Part shown: piece after piece, positions 34,922 through 44,226 of the stretch
Layout of the letters: each line of letters opens with the position of its first letter
Numbering within the stretch: the stretch's first letter is position 1
Assembly: GCF_001625015.1 (NCBI RefSeq)
Contig: NZ_LVWJ02000014.1
Location: forward strand, 1,984,001 to 2,048,000
Length of the DNA: 64,000 nucleotides
Source of the DNA: Lewinella sp. 4G2
GTDB lineage: Bacteria > Bacteroidota > Bacteroidia > Chitinophagales > Saprospiraceae
Direction: 5' to 3'
Notes under the pieces: generated by a model
What the model saw: the letters and a program-made list of their open reading frames with translations, nothing else
Told to the model about the DNA's origin: nothing
The model's database searches: none
Program-made: the position numbers and the translations under genes

Positions 34922-36652
34922 ATGCGGTTTACCTTGTTCTTTGCGCTCGTCTTCTCCCTGTATTCCTGCGGAAGTCCAACGGCTGAGACCCCGTCCGCTT
35001 CCAATGGCTCTGCACCTGCGACAGCGCCCGCTGAATATGACGAGGAAATGCTGCAGGACGCCGACGAGCACGCGCCCCCCGGCTACTACGAAAACCTACC
35101 CACGGAGGCTTATAACCCCGGTGAATACGACGAGCGCTTCCGGCCAGAATACCACTTTACGCCGCTGGAAGGTTGGATGAATGACCCAAACGGGATGGTC
35201 TATTACGACGGCGAATGGCACCTATTTTACCAGCATTTTCCCGATAGCAACCGGTGGGGACCGATGCACTGGGGCCACGCCATCAGCACCGATCTGGTGA
35301 ACTGGCAACACCTGCCGATTGCGTTGTACCCGGACGAAAAAGGCTACATCTTTTCGGGTAGTGTCGTAGTAGACCACGCCCAAAAAAGCCCCTTCGGGAA
35401 GGACGGTGAACCGGCGATGGTGGCCATGTTCACCTACCACGATATCGAGGGCGAAAAGGCCGGACGGGCCGACTACGAAACCCAGGGCATCGCCTATAGC
35501 AACGACCACGGGCGGACCTGGACGAAGTACGCCGGTAACCCCGTCATTCCCAACCGCGGGACGAAGGATTTTCGGGACCCCAAGGTGCTGTGGGACGAGA
35601 AAACCCAAGCTTACACCATGGTCCTCGCCGCCGCCGACCACGTGGAATTCTTCTCTTCGCCGGACCTCGTGAATTGGACCTACTTAAGCAGTTTTGGGAA
35701 GGACCAACCCGAACACTTCGGCGTCTGGGAGTGCCCCGAACTCATCCCCATGACGGTGGAAGAAACGGGGGAGGAAGCATACGTCCTCATCGTCAGTACC
35801 GGCCGTGGAAACCCCAACGGTGGGGGCTCGGCGACCTATTACTATACGGGGAATTGGGACGGCAAAACCTTCACCAAATTGAAGGAAACCAGCTACAACA
35901 AACCGGGTACCAAGTGGCTCGACCACGGCCGCGATAACTACGCCGCCGTCACCTTCGCCGACGTGCCGGATGGCGATGGCCGCACCATTTTAATGGGTTG
36001 GATGAGCAATTGGCAGTACGCTCAGGACGTGCCCACCGAAGGTTGGCGCAGCGCCATGACGGTACCGCGCAACTTGCGTTTGTACAACGACCCCGACTTT
36101 GGCTACCGCCTCCACCAGGCGCCGGTGAAGGAATTGGAACGCCTCCGGGGGAAGAAGATCGAACTCGGTACGGATTATTTGGAAGATGGCATCACGACGG
36201 TTGATTTAAGCGAGTTGGCTCACCCCGGGGTGTTCGAACTTAATTTTTCGGTGGATTTACACAGCAATTCCGAAGCGCTCTACTTTACGCTGACGGACGC
36301 TGACAATAAGAACTTTTACCGCTTTGGTTTTGACCGGAATATGGAAGAGGGCAAATGGATCTTCACCAGCCGCGACCTGGCAGGATTGCGAGAATTCCAC
36401 GAAGATTTTACCAGCGAAGAGTTGACGTTTCTGGACCGACCCAGTAATAATTCCGTGATGGACATTCGTATTTTGTTTGATAAGACGAGCGCCGAGGTTT
36501 TTCTCGATGATGGCCTCGCCGTAGCCACCGATATTTTCTTTCCGACTACTGATTTTACTTATCTCGTTTTTGAGGTAAGTGGTGGGCAAAAGGATTTGGA
36601 TGGGGATTTAGGGTTTTTGTTGGAGCGGGGGGATATTTGGGAATTAAAATGA
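34922..36652 (+). CDS. GH32 fructan hydrolase (levanase/inulinase-like) lipoprotein
   Basis: Surface or periplasmic glycoside hydrolase family 32 enzyme acting on beta-fructans or sucrose. The start at 34922 gives a lipoprotein signal with lipobox SLYS-Cys. Catalytic landmarks are WMNDPNG (nucleophile Asp, about residue 87), FRDPKV (transition-state Asp, about 217) and WECPELIP (acid/base Glu, about 275). The C-terminal 150 residues are the usual beta-sandwich. Of 576 residues, the linker after the lipid anchor (APATAPAEY) is encoded by the 18-bp motif. No susC/susD, fructokinase or transporter gene is adjacent, so this is not a standard fructan utilisation locus. Confidence 0.95.
   Translation: MRFTLFFALVFSLYSCGSPTAETPSASNGSAPATAPAEYDEEMLQDADEHAPPGYYENLPTEAYNPGEYDERFRPEYHFTPLEGWMNDPNGMVYYDGEWHLFYQHFPDSNRWGPMHWGHAISTDLVNWQHLPIALYPDEKGYIFSGSVVVDHAQKSPFGKDGEPAMVAMFTYHDIEGEKAGRADYETQGIAYSNDHGRTWTKYAGNPVIPNRGTKDFRDPKVLWDEKTQAYTMVLAAADHVEFFSSPDLVNWTYLSSFGKDQPEHFGVWECPELIPMTVEETGEEAYVLIVSTGRGNPNGGGSATYYYTGNWDGKTFTKLKETSYNKPGTKWLDHGRDNYAAVTFADVPDGDGRTILMGWMSNWQYAQDVPTEGWRSAMTVPRNLRLYNDPDFGYRLHQAPVKELERLRGKKIELGTDYLEDGITTVDLSELAHPGVFELNFSVDLHSNSEALYFTLTDADNKNFYRFGFDRNMEEGKWIFTSRDLAGLREFHEDFTSEELTFLDRPSNNSVMDIRILFDKTSAEVFLDDGLAVATDIFFPTTDFTYLVFEVSGGQKDLDGDLGFLLERGDIWELK
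35012..35029 (+). repeat. Dispersed 18-bp motif, copy 8 (in frame as APATAP)
   Basis: GCACCTGCGACAGCGCCC, one base off consensus, encoding the flexible linker behind the lipid anchor of the GH32 enzyme. Confidence 0.8.
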
Positions 36653-36740
36653 TATTTTGACGTTAGATTTTAGACATTGGATCTTAGATGGTGCCTGGTG
36701 CTATTTAATTAGGTAGTAATTTCTGAAATTTGCTGGAATG

Positions 36741-36784
36741 GCTGCTCCCCTCTCCCTTGGAGAGGGGTTGGGAGAGAGGGCGCC
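36741..36784. repeat. CCCCTCTCC palindromic repeat
   Basis: CCCCTCTCC and GGAGAGGGG form a 9-bp stem around CTT, followed by another GGGAGAGAGGG. This is a common type of dispersed intergenic hairpin in many bacteria. It lies between a family C copy (36661-36690) and family B copy 2. Confidence 0.6.
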
Positions 36785-36854
36785 TGAAGCGGAATATGCC
36801 CCTTTAAACAATTAATTTTTTGGGAAAAAGGGTTTTGACTCTTCTCCCGTCTTG

Positions 36855-37218
36855 CACTTCTTTTGTAGCCAAAAGAAGCAAAAGCTTTGTCCTGTAACCG
36901 TGGCTTAACGCGATTTTCGGGTGGAAAAGCTAAAATCTGCCAACTCGCTAATCGTCGTTCGCTTTGAGCTCAAGCTTTTCGGTTGCATAATTCTGTGGTC
37001 CTTTATTCAATCTCTCGTGTGCTCGAACAGTGCAGATTTCTTCACGCTTTTCCACCCGAAAATCACTACCACGGTTAAGGGACGGATGACTGCCAGGTCT
37101 TTAGGAATCCCGTCTAAAATCTAACGTCTAAAATCCCTCCAGTAATCACTACCACGGTTAAGGGACGGATAACTTCCAGGTCTTTAGGTATCCCGTCTAA
37201 AATCTAACGTCTAAAATC
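36855..37218. repeat. Family B structured repeat, copy 2, with duplicated right end
   Basis: 36855-37104 aligns with copy 1 over its whole length. Its central arms are GATTTTCGGGTGGAAAAGC with GCTTTTCCACCCGAAAATC, a perfect 19-bp stem with bases different from copy 1. The inner arm AAATCTGC/GCAGATTT replaces AAATTTGC/GCAAATTT, a clean compensatory change. The right end plus a family C copy is then repeated (37061-37136 and 37144-37218, about 75 bases each). This fills the 610-base gap before the 1402-residue protein gene. Confidence 0.8.
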
Positions 37219-37262
37219 ACAAAGTCCTATCTTCACTCTCCCTATTACAAAACACATCTCCC

Positions 37263-40200
37263 TTGAAACACCTCAACGCATTCGTGCTCTTCCTATGTCT
37301 GCTATTGAGCAATTGCCTTGCGGGCCAGTCTACCCCCTTTCCAGGTCTTGAATTTGACAAGATCGACGTCAACGCCGAAGGGCGCAACATCACCCGGATA
37401 CACAGTCAGCACACTACTGAGTTGGGGGAGTTGTTCATCCTCTGGGATTTGAACTCGCCCGGACGGGGGCCGGTACGCTTCTACACTTTTCAGGACGGCG
37501 CATTTCAGGAGCGCGCAGTACTTAACCTGGACCCGGACGATTTTGAGCTGATCGGGATTCACGGCAACTACGTGGTTTATGATGACCGATTCGGCAACAG
37601 TGTTACCGTAGAAACACTGGATCTGCGGGACGGGACAATCAAGACTATTGTCAACCCGAACGAAGTCACGTATCCGCTGGATGGCGACCATTTTCTGTAT
37701 CCTGGCTCCAATGGCGGGACGTACATCAGCCAGGACGGGGATGACGGCTTTCGCTTTACCGGCCGGCAAATCAGTTTACACACCTTCCCCTTTGGTGATC
37801 GAAGTATCATCACCTCCTTCCGAGAAATGTGGGTGACGGACTACACGGAGGAAGGAACCGTACAACTCGACGTGTTTGGAACTGACCCGATTGCTGGCCG
37901 CACCATTGGAGACCGCTTCGTTTATTCTTTGGAGAACGGTAACCTGATGTCCACCGACGGGACGAGGGACGGTGCCATCCAGTTACTACCCTTCACCGAT
38001 AATGAAGCTACTTACTTCGTGGCCGCCTCGGACGAGAAAATATTCTTCAAATACACCTCTTCCGCCCACGGTACCGAACTATGGGAAACGGACGGCACCC
38101 CCGCCGGCACGATGCGGCTGACCGATTACGGCCCCGGCCCGCAGGATGGCATCATCGTCAACGCGCCCTTCCCGAGCTCTACCCACCCGGGCACCGTGCC
38201 TACAGAAACGGTAATTCGTGGAGGGGGAGGCACCAACCGGAATGTTTACCTGGTCAACGCCAACGGTATTACCGAGTTGTTCACCCACGAGCCGCGTAAC
38301 CTGACCAGCTTCTGGCGGCCTAAACTGATCGGGCAGTCCGCGGACGGTACTTATTTTGTCAAGGTAGAAGAGAACGGTCAGGCGGCGAGAATTATCGCGG
38401 TCAACAACGGCGTGACGACGGAGCTTTTTGCTCCCGATGACCTGCAGTTCCTCGGCGGCGAAGTCATCGTCGGTAACCACCTTTTCGCCTCCATGCGCAG
38501 CAACAACTTGGGGCGCCTCGGGCTGATGAGCGTCAATAGCCCCACTGCCGTAGTCCTTGATACCCTAAACGGAACCCGACTGTTTGCGGGTGAGGACCAC
38601 GTTTACTACAACGGTTTTTCGGATTTGGATCCAACCTTCTTCAGAACTACCCTCAGTTTTAGAAGTGCTTCCGTGACGGGGGAAGTCAAGACCTTTCCCA
38701 TCGTCGCCCTCGAGGAGTATACGAATAACTTTACCCCCTTCTTCTTTAGTCAGGAGGGCAACAACTACGCCATCGCTGATGAGGCTTTTTCCAAGGAGGC
38801 CATCTTCAGCTTGGAGGGTGGCGACTACGAGGTAGAAATTGATTTATTCGACATCACCGAGTCTTCGTTAACGGACGCTCATTACGCAACGGATAATTAT
38901 CTCTACTACGTAGAATATAGCAATAATGGAGCCGGGCCGGGCCAATTTTATGCGCTGAGCCAGCCCGATGCCACGCCCGTTCCAGTAGCACCCCAGGGAA
39001 CAGAATTTGAAGGTTTTGGTCCGTTCGTTCTGGGAGACTACTTACTGGACCAACTCCCTGACGGGGATGGGCTGTACACTTTTTTGGGGCCGCAGATAAG
39101 TGACTATAAGAAGATTGCTCCCCCCATCACTGGCCTGAGAATACTAGGGAATGCCGTTGTGCTGGATGGCTACGCTTACTTCCGAATGCGCCGGTCCTTT
39201 GGCGACATCATCTACCTCTGCCGGGTCAAACTGGAAGGGCCAGCGACGGCAGAAATTGTGCAAATCTTCACCCCCGGGCCGGACGTTGGAAGCAATCGTA
39301 GTCTTGGCGAAATGGTGGTCCACAATGGTCTCATCTACCTCCCCGCCGTCGCTGATGATACCGGGTGGGAGCTCTGGCGGACGGACGGCACCCCGGACGG
39401 CGCTGAATTCTTCCGGGACCTAAACCCCGGGCCAAATAGCGCCGACATCGGAAACGTCCGCCTGGCGGGCGATTGGTTGATTCTGGAGATGGGGCCACTC
39501 AGAGAACCCGCAGAGATCTACGTAGAGCACCTCGGTGACGGCCGCGTTTACCGCTACCCATTCGATGGCAATTTCCTTAGAGAAGTAGCTTTGGTAGGTG
39601 ACTACCTCTTCGTCGGTGCCTGGATGCGGGGCCTACTTAAAATTGATACCCGAAACGGCGAGCTAAGCACGGAGAGCGAAGAAGATATCCGGGAACTCGC
39701 CACGCTCAGTGACGGCCGCGTCGTTTACCCAAGTAGGGTAGGGGTTGCCATCACCGACGGGGTAACAACAGAAACTGCAGACGTAGCTTTTGGTGAGGCA
39801 CTCGGCCATTATCTGATCGGTAGGGGAGACCGCGTCAACTCGTCGGAGAACCAGATTGATGTGTTTAATACATTGACGGGTGACCTCATCAGCATGCCCG
39901 ACGCTTTTTTATCTAACAACAATGAACAATGGCTGAGCGTCGGGAACCAGGTCTATTTTGATGGAATTAGCCGACAGTTCGGCAATGAGATCTACTACTT
40001 CTCCCTGGGTGGTGACCTGGATAGTATCCAGGGCACAGTGTTTCTCGATCTCAACGAAAATGGTACCCAGGACGCCGATGAACCATCCGCAAATGGCGTA
40101 CTCGTATACGCGGAAACTAATGGCCGCCGTACGAGCGTGAGAACGGATGCTCAGGGTGAATTTCTGATGGTCGTCGAGGACGCTGCTTCCGCCGAAGTAT

Positions 40201-41471
40201 ACCTCGGCCGGAATGACTGCTACGGTAACCAGAGTGAGCAACGTTTCCCGGGCAATAGCGAAAACATCATCTTCTCCGTTTCCGGGCAGGCAACGAACAG
40301 CAGCGTAAACGCCCACCTCGTGACGGGGGCTGTCCGCTGTGGATTTACCGTTCCGGTTTGGGCAACCGTCACCAACACCGGTTGCGTTGCGGCTAGTTTT
40401 GACGTCACCCTGAGTGTGGACGAAGATGCCTCCGTAGAAAGCTTCACCGTTCAGCCCGACGTCTCCGAGGAGAACGTATTGACGTGGCAAAGCGTCACTT
40501 TGGAGGCCGGTCAGAGTTGGACCAACCTCGGTCAAATCCGTCAGCCAAACGAAGACCGGGTGGGTACGCCCGTCGAATACAACCTGAGCGCTATTAGCAA
40601 CGATGATGACGAAGTGGAGGACGAGTTTGACTACGCTCCTAACCTCCGCTGCGCAATCGACCCGAATGACAAACTGGTCAGCCCCAGCCGGGCAGAACCG
40701 TCGATGAGCAACTATACCCAGTTCGATGAGACGCTGACCTACACCATCCGTTTTCAGAATACGGGCAACGACTTCGCCACCACGGTGCGTCTGGAAGATG
40801 AACTCGGGCCGCAGTTTGACCTGACTACCTTCAGCCCCGTCGCGGCCAGCCATAAGTACCGCTACGCCCTGGGCGACAACGGCCAACTAACGGTCACTTT
40901 TGACGAGATCAACCTGCCCGATAGCACCCGCAGCCCGGTAGAAAGTAATGGCTTCTTCTCTTTTGACGTCCGTTTACTAGATGATTTCGTAATGGGTGAC
41001 GTGGAGAATACCGCGGCCATCTACTTCGACTTCAACCGTCCCATTATTACGAATACCGTCCAGTCCAGCATCGTGGAGTTCCTCGACGAGGACGAAGACG
41101 GCTTCAACTTCTACGACGAGTGTAATGACCAGGATGCATCCATCAACCCCGCCGCCATCGATGAGGCCGGCAACGGTATCGACGAGAATTGTGACGGGCA
41201 GGATGGTACGGTCTCCACCGGCGAAGCATTGAGTGCCCAAGTCCAGTTGTATCCCAACCCGACGACCGATTGGGTCCGGCTGGAAGATCCGCTGGGCCGG
41301 CAACTAACCGTTATTGTTATGGACCAGACCGGGCGCGAACTACTTCGCCGTGAAGTGCGTGCCGGTGAGGCGCTAAACCTGACGTCCGCCGCCGCCGGCG
41401 TTTACCTCGTGCAGCTACGTGACCCGATGAGTGGGCGGACGGGGTACCGGAAGTTGGTGTTGCGGCGGTAG
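37263..41471 (+). CDS. Large secreted multi-domain protein with type IX sorting domain
   Basis: A 1402-residue surface protein. The start is TTG at 37263, immediately opening a signal peptide (MKHLNAFVLFLCLLLSNCLAG); no ATG fits. The N-terminal 900 residues are beta-propeller-like repeats with ELWETDGTPAGT near residue 280 and ELWRTDGTPDGA near 710, a pattern seen in Bacteroidota ELWxxDGTxxGT proteins. Then follow an SdrD/B-like domain (GTVFLDLNENGTQDADEP, about 925), a DUF11-like repeat (TYTIRFQNTGNDF, about 1160), a MopE-like metal-binding stretch (DEDEDGFNFYDECNDQD, about 1275) and a Por sorting domain (from about 1325). Probably adhesion or surface binding; no enzyme motif. Confidence 0.88.
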   Translation: MKHLNAFVLFLCLLLSNCLAGQSTPFPGLEFDKIDVNAEGRNITRIHSQHTTELGELFILWDLNSPGRGPVRFYTFQDGAFQERAVLNLDPDDFELIGIHGNYVVYDDRFGNSVTVETLDLRDGTIKTIVNPNEVTYPLDGDHFLYPGSNGGTYISQDGDDGFRFTGRQISLHTFPFGDRSIITSFREMWVTDYTEEGTVQLDVFGTDPIAGRTIGDRFVYSLENGNLMSTDGTRDGAIQLLPFTDNEATYFVAASDEKIFFKYTSSAHGTELWETDGTPAGTMRLTDYGPGPQDGIIVNAPFPSSTHPGTVPTETVIRGGGGTNRNVYLVNANGITELFTHEPRNLTSFWRPKLIGQSADGTYFVKVEENGQAARIIAVNNGVTTELFAPDDLQFLGGEVIVGNHLFASMRSNNLGRLGLMSVNSPTAVVLDTLNGTRLFAGEDHVYYNGFSDLDPTFFRTTLSFRSASVTGEVKTFPIVALEEYTNNFTPFFFSQEGNNYAIADEAFSKEAIFSLEGGDYEVEIDLFDITESSLTDAHYATDNYLYYVEYSNNGAGPGQFYALSQPDATPVPVAPQGTEFEGFGPFVLGDYLLDQLPDGDGLYTFLGPQISDYKKIAPPITGLRILGNAVVLDGYAYFRMRRSFGDIIYLCRVKLEGPATAEIVQIFTPGPDVGSNRSLGEMVVHNGLIYLPAVADDTGWELWRTDGTPDGAEFFRDLNPGPNSADIGNVRLAGDWLILEMGPLREPAEIYVEHLGDGRVYRYPFDGNFLREVALVGDYLFVGAWMRGLLKIDTRNGELSTESEEDIRELATLSDGRVVYPSRVGVAITDGVTTETADVAFGEALGHYLIGRGDRVNSSENQIDVFNTLTGDLISMPDAFLSNNNEQWLSVGNQVYFDGISRQFGNEIYYFSLGGDLDSIQGTVFLDLNENGTQDADEPSANGVLVYAETNGRRTSVRTDAQGEFLMVVEDAASAEVYLGRNDCYGNQSEQRFPGNSENIIFSVSGQATNSSVNAHLVTGAVRCGFTVPVWATVTNTGCVAASFDVTLSVDEDASVESFTVQPDVSEENVLTWQSVTLEAGQSWTNLGQIRQPNEDRVGTPVEYNLSAISNDDDEVEDEFDYAPNLRCAIDPNDKLVSPSRAEPSMSNYTQFDETLTYTIRFQNTGNDFATTVRLEDELGPQFDLTTFSPVAASHKYRYALGDNGQLTVTFDEINLPDSTRSPVESNGFFSFDVRLLDDFVMGDVENTAAIYFDFNRPIITNTVQSSIVEFLDEDEDGFNFYDECNDQDASINPAAIDEAGNGIDENCDGQDGTVSTGEALSAQVQLYPNPTTDWVRLEDPLGRQLTVIVMDQTGRELLRREVRAGEALNLTSAAAGVYLVQLRDPMSGRTGYRKLVLRR

Positions 41472-41605
41472 GGTTTACGCTTGGTTGAAAGGTCAACGTA
41501 GCCGTTTGAAAACATGATTCGTGGGTCTAGGGTGTGGGTTGATCTCCGCTTCCGAATTTGTGGGTATCTGCCCGTGATAATCTGCCGTGTACGCTCGCCA
41601 TTCAC

Positions 41606-41613
41606 TATATTTG
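41606..41613 (+). promoter_or_regulatory. -7 promoter box of the 41677 gene
   Basis: TATATTTG, an exact TAnnTTTG match 63 bases before the ATG. No upstream TTG at a good distance. Confidence 0.4.
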
Positions 41614-41676
41614 AGCCCGCCCGTTTAGCTGAAAACGATTCCGTAGACGCTTTCCACTGCTCAAAAACAACTTATC

Positions 41677-42678
41677 ATGTTAAGATTTTTCATCGCGGCC
41701 TGTATGGCATCGCTGTGCCTGGGTACCGCAACACTTTCTGCTCAGGCGTACACCATTGATGATCAGATCGGTGTTGCCGCCTACGTCGAGTTAGGGAATG
41801 ACCCGGGCGCAACGCAGGTGCCTAATTCTAAGGAGGACGACGACTATGGCCTGGTCGCACTACCCTTCGATTTCACCTTTTTCGGCGTTACCTACGTAGC
41901 TGGTTCAGACGTGAGTATCGGTACGAACGGTGGCCTATTCTTCGCCGATGATTACCTAAATCTTGGAAACGACCCTTTACCCAGTGGCGATTGGACTAAT
42001 GCAGCTATCCTTGTCTTGAATGATGACCTGGACGGAAATGGAAATCTCTCGGCGCGGGGCATCTATCAGAAGCTGATTGGTACGGCTCCAAACCGCAAGT
42101 GGGTGATCGAATATAACGAATACAGTTATTTCCAGGATATAATAACTGGGCAAGAATTAAACTTTCAAATCGTTTTATACGAGGGGACTGGAGTTGTTGA
42201 TATGCTTTACCAGAACCTCGTTCAGGATAGAGTAAGTCCTGGAAACGGTGGAGCCTCGGCAACTGTAGGATTACAGAATACTGGAGGGAGTACGGCTGAC
42301 TTTGTGCAATACAGCTACAACACAATAATCCCGAACAACACCGGCGTTCGGTATACCCCGAGATCGATCCGCGTGCGCAATGAAACCACCGGAGTTACTT
42401 ACCGAAGTATCAGCGATGCCATCCCAAGCCTTCCTGACGTTGCCACCAGTACGGAAGCCGATACGGAAACCCTCCTCATCGCTGCGGATGTTTACAATGA
42501 GTCTATTGATCTAAGTAGTAAAAGGGTGGAAATTAATGTTGTCGCCTTATCTGAAATCGCCGTGCCACAACCGGCTGGACTCAGCGCCAAGCGTAACAAC
42601 GCAGCAGCTGCCCTTCGCCCAGACGCCGCAACCCGTATGCAGATGGACCGGCAAAGTAAGGTGGCGTCCGGCCAGTAG
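41677..42678 (+). CDS. Secreted beta-sandwich protein with possibly truncated C-terminus
   Basis: A 333-residue exported protein (signal MLRFFIAACMASLCLGTATLSAQ). Residues 25-235 form a lectin- or nidogen-like beta-sandwich (LPFDFTFFGVTYVAGSDVSIGTNGGLFF). Residues 240-290 look like the start of a right-handed beta-helix (TYRSISDAIPSLPD, then LIAADVYNESIDLSSKRVEINV). The last 40 residues (Ala/Arg/Gln-rich) do not continue that fold, and there is no type IX sorting domain although the layout would predict one. I infer that the 3' end was lost or frameshifted. The 200 bases after the stop contain no intact continuation. Confidence 0.7.
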   Translation: MLRFFIAACMASLCLGTATLSAQAYTIDDQIGVAAYVELGNDPGATQVPNSKEDDDYGLVALPFDFTFFGVTYVAGSDVSIGTNGGLFFADDYLNLGNDPLPSGDWTNAAILVLNDDLDGNGNLSARGIYQKLIGTAPNRKWVIEYNEYSYFQDIITGQELNFQIVLYEGTGVVDMLYQNLVQDRVSPGNGGASATVGLQNTGGSTADFVQYSYNTIIPNNTGVRYTPRSIRVRNETTGVTYRSISDAIPSLPDVATSTEADTETLLIAADVYNESIDLSSKRVEINVVALSEIAVPQPAGLSAKRNNAAAALRPDAATRMQMDRQSKVASGQ

Positions 42679-42878
42679 AAGGCATCCTCGTTCGTGGCAA
42701 TCACGTTCCTCGTTGAGGCTGAATGGAAGCGTAAACGGTGAAGTACCGGTAGCTGAGCTAGGCATGGTCGGAAAATTTGGGGCGGCACCTCCACCGGGGT
42801 GCCAACACCCCAACTTCCCCACCAATTACTACGCACTAATCCCTACCTTCACCCGCCCCAGCCAGTTAACCACGACCA

Positions 42879-44219
42879 ATGTCTTCCCGAATTCTGATCA
42901 TCGGCGCCGGCCGATCTTCCACCGCCCTTATCAATTATTGCCTCGCCAAAAGCGAAGAACTCGGCTGGAACGTCACCGTGGCCGACGCTGACCCGAACGC
43001 CGCCGCCGCCAAGGTGAACGGCCACCCACGGGGATCCACCGCCTGGCTCGACGTGACGAAGAAGAACGACCGCAACGACCTCATCAGCCGGGCCGACATC
43101 GTCATCTCCCTGCTCCCCGCCCACCTCCACATCGAGGTCGCGCAAGACTGCATCCGCCTCAAGAAACACCTCGTCACGGCCAGCTACGTAAGCCAGGAAT
43201 TGTACCGCTTGGGCGACGAGGCTCGTAGTCGCGAACTCATCTTCATGGGTGAAATGGGCCTCGACCCCGGCATCGACCACATGACGGCCATGCAGCGCAT
43301 CAACGCCATCCGCGAAATGGGGGCTAAGATCACCGCATTCTACTCCTTCACCGGCGGCCTCATCGCCCCCGAGAGTAACGATAATCCCTGGGGCTATAAA
43401 TTCACCTGGAACCCCCGCAACGTCGTCCTGGCCGGACAGGGCACGGCTCAATACCTCAACAAGGGGAAGCTCAAATTTCTCCCTTACCAGCGCGTCTTTG
43501 GCCGGCAGTGGGACGTCCACGTAGACGGCCTCGGCGAGTTCGAAGCCTACGCCAATCGCGACAGTCTCCTGTACCGGGAGCAGTATGGTTTGGATGATAT
43601 CCCAACCATCCTGCGCGGCACCCTGCGCTACCCGGGTTACTGCGACGCCTGGAACGCCCTCGTCCAGATCGGCCTCACCAACGCGGATTTCCCAATCCTC
43701 AATAGCGACCAGATCACCTACCACGAACTCATGGAGGCCCTCGCCCCGAGCGGCCCCGGTTCGGTCAAGGACCGCATCGCCCAAATGCTGGAACTCGATA
43801 CTGATGGGGACGTAATGAACCGTCTCGTTTGGCTCGGGCTCTTCCGCAAAAAGCGCATCAAACTTAAAGACGCGACTCCAGCTCTCATCCTCGAAGACCT
43901 GCTGCTTAAAAAGTGGCAACTCAAGTCCGAGGATAAGGACCTCATCGTCATGCAACACCAGATCGAATACGAACTCGATGGCCGCACGTACCGCGATACC
44001 TCGAACCTCACCATGACGGGAAAGGACGCCACGGATACGGCCATGTCCCGCCTCGTCGGCCTGCCCATGGGCATCTTCGCCCGCCTCATCGCGGAGGGGA
44101 AGATCGAGTCCAAGGGCGTCCACATACCCACGATGGCGGAGGTGTACGAGCCCGTCCTGAAAGAGATGGAAGAATACGGCATGCGGGTCGAGCACCACGA
44201 GGAGCTCATCAAATCCTGA
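42879..44219 (+). CDS. Saccharopine dehydrogenase (glutamate-forming type)
   Basis: NAD(P)-dependent enzyme acting on saccharopine or a related amino-acid adduct in lysine metabolism. The 446 residues show the Rossmann start SRILIIGAGRSSTALINYCL, the HLVTASYVSQELYRLGDEA and FMGEMGLDPGIDHMTAM core segments near residues 100-145, and the saccharopine dehydrogenase C-terminal domain (FTGGLIAPESNDNPWGYKFTWNPRNVVLAGQG). It resembles eukaryotic Lys9 more than carboxynorspermidine dehydrogenase, but the exact substrate is not settled. The flippase gene starts seven bases after its stop. Confidence 0.88.
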   Translation: MSSRILIIGAGRSSTALINYCLAKSEELGWNVTVADADPNAAAAKVNGHPRGSTAWLDVTKKNDRNDLISRADIVISLLPAHLHIEVAQDCIRLKKHLVTASYVSQELYRLGDEARSRELIFMGEMGLDPGIDHMTAMQRINAIREMGAKITAFYSFTGGLIAPESNDNPWGYKFTWNPRNVVLAGQGTAQYLNKGKLKFLPYQRVFGRQWDVHVDGLGEFEAYANRDSLLYREQYGLDDIPTILRGTLRYPGYCDAWNALVQIGLTNADFPILNSDQITYHELMEALAPSGPGSVKDRIAQMLELDTDGDVMNRLVWLGLFRKKRIKLKDATPALILEDLLLKKWQLKSEDKDLIVMQHQIEYELDGRTYRDTSNLTMTGKDATDTAMSRLVGLPMGIFARLIAEGKIESKGVHIPTMAEVYEPVLKEMEEYGMRVEHHEELIKS

Positions 44220-44226
44220 GCCGGTA

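Noticed and set aside
32949-37218. Composite transposon carrying TIGR02587/88 and GH32
   Set aside because: The flanking repeats carry no transposase, show no target duplication and are structured non-coding units. A recombination-prone segment is a safer description.
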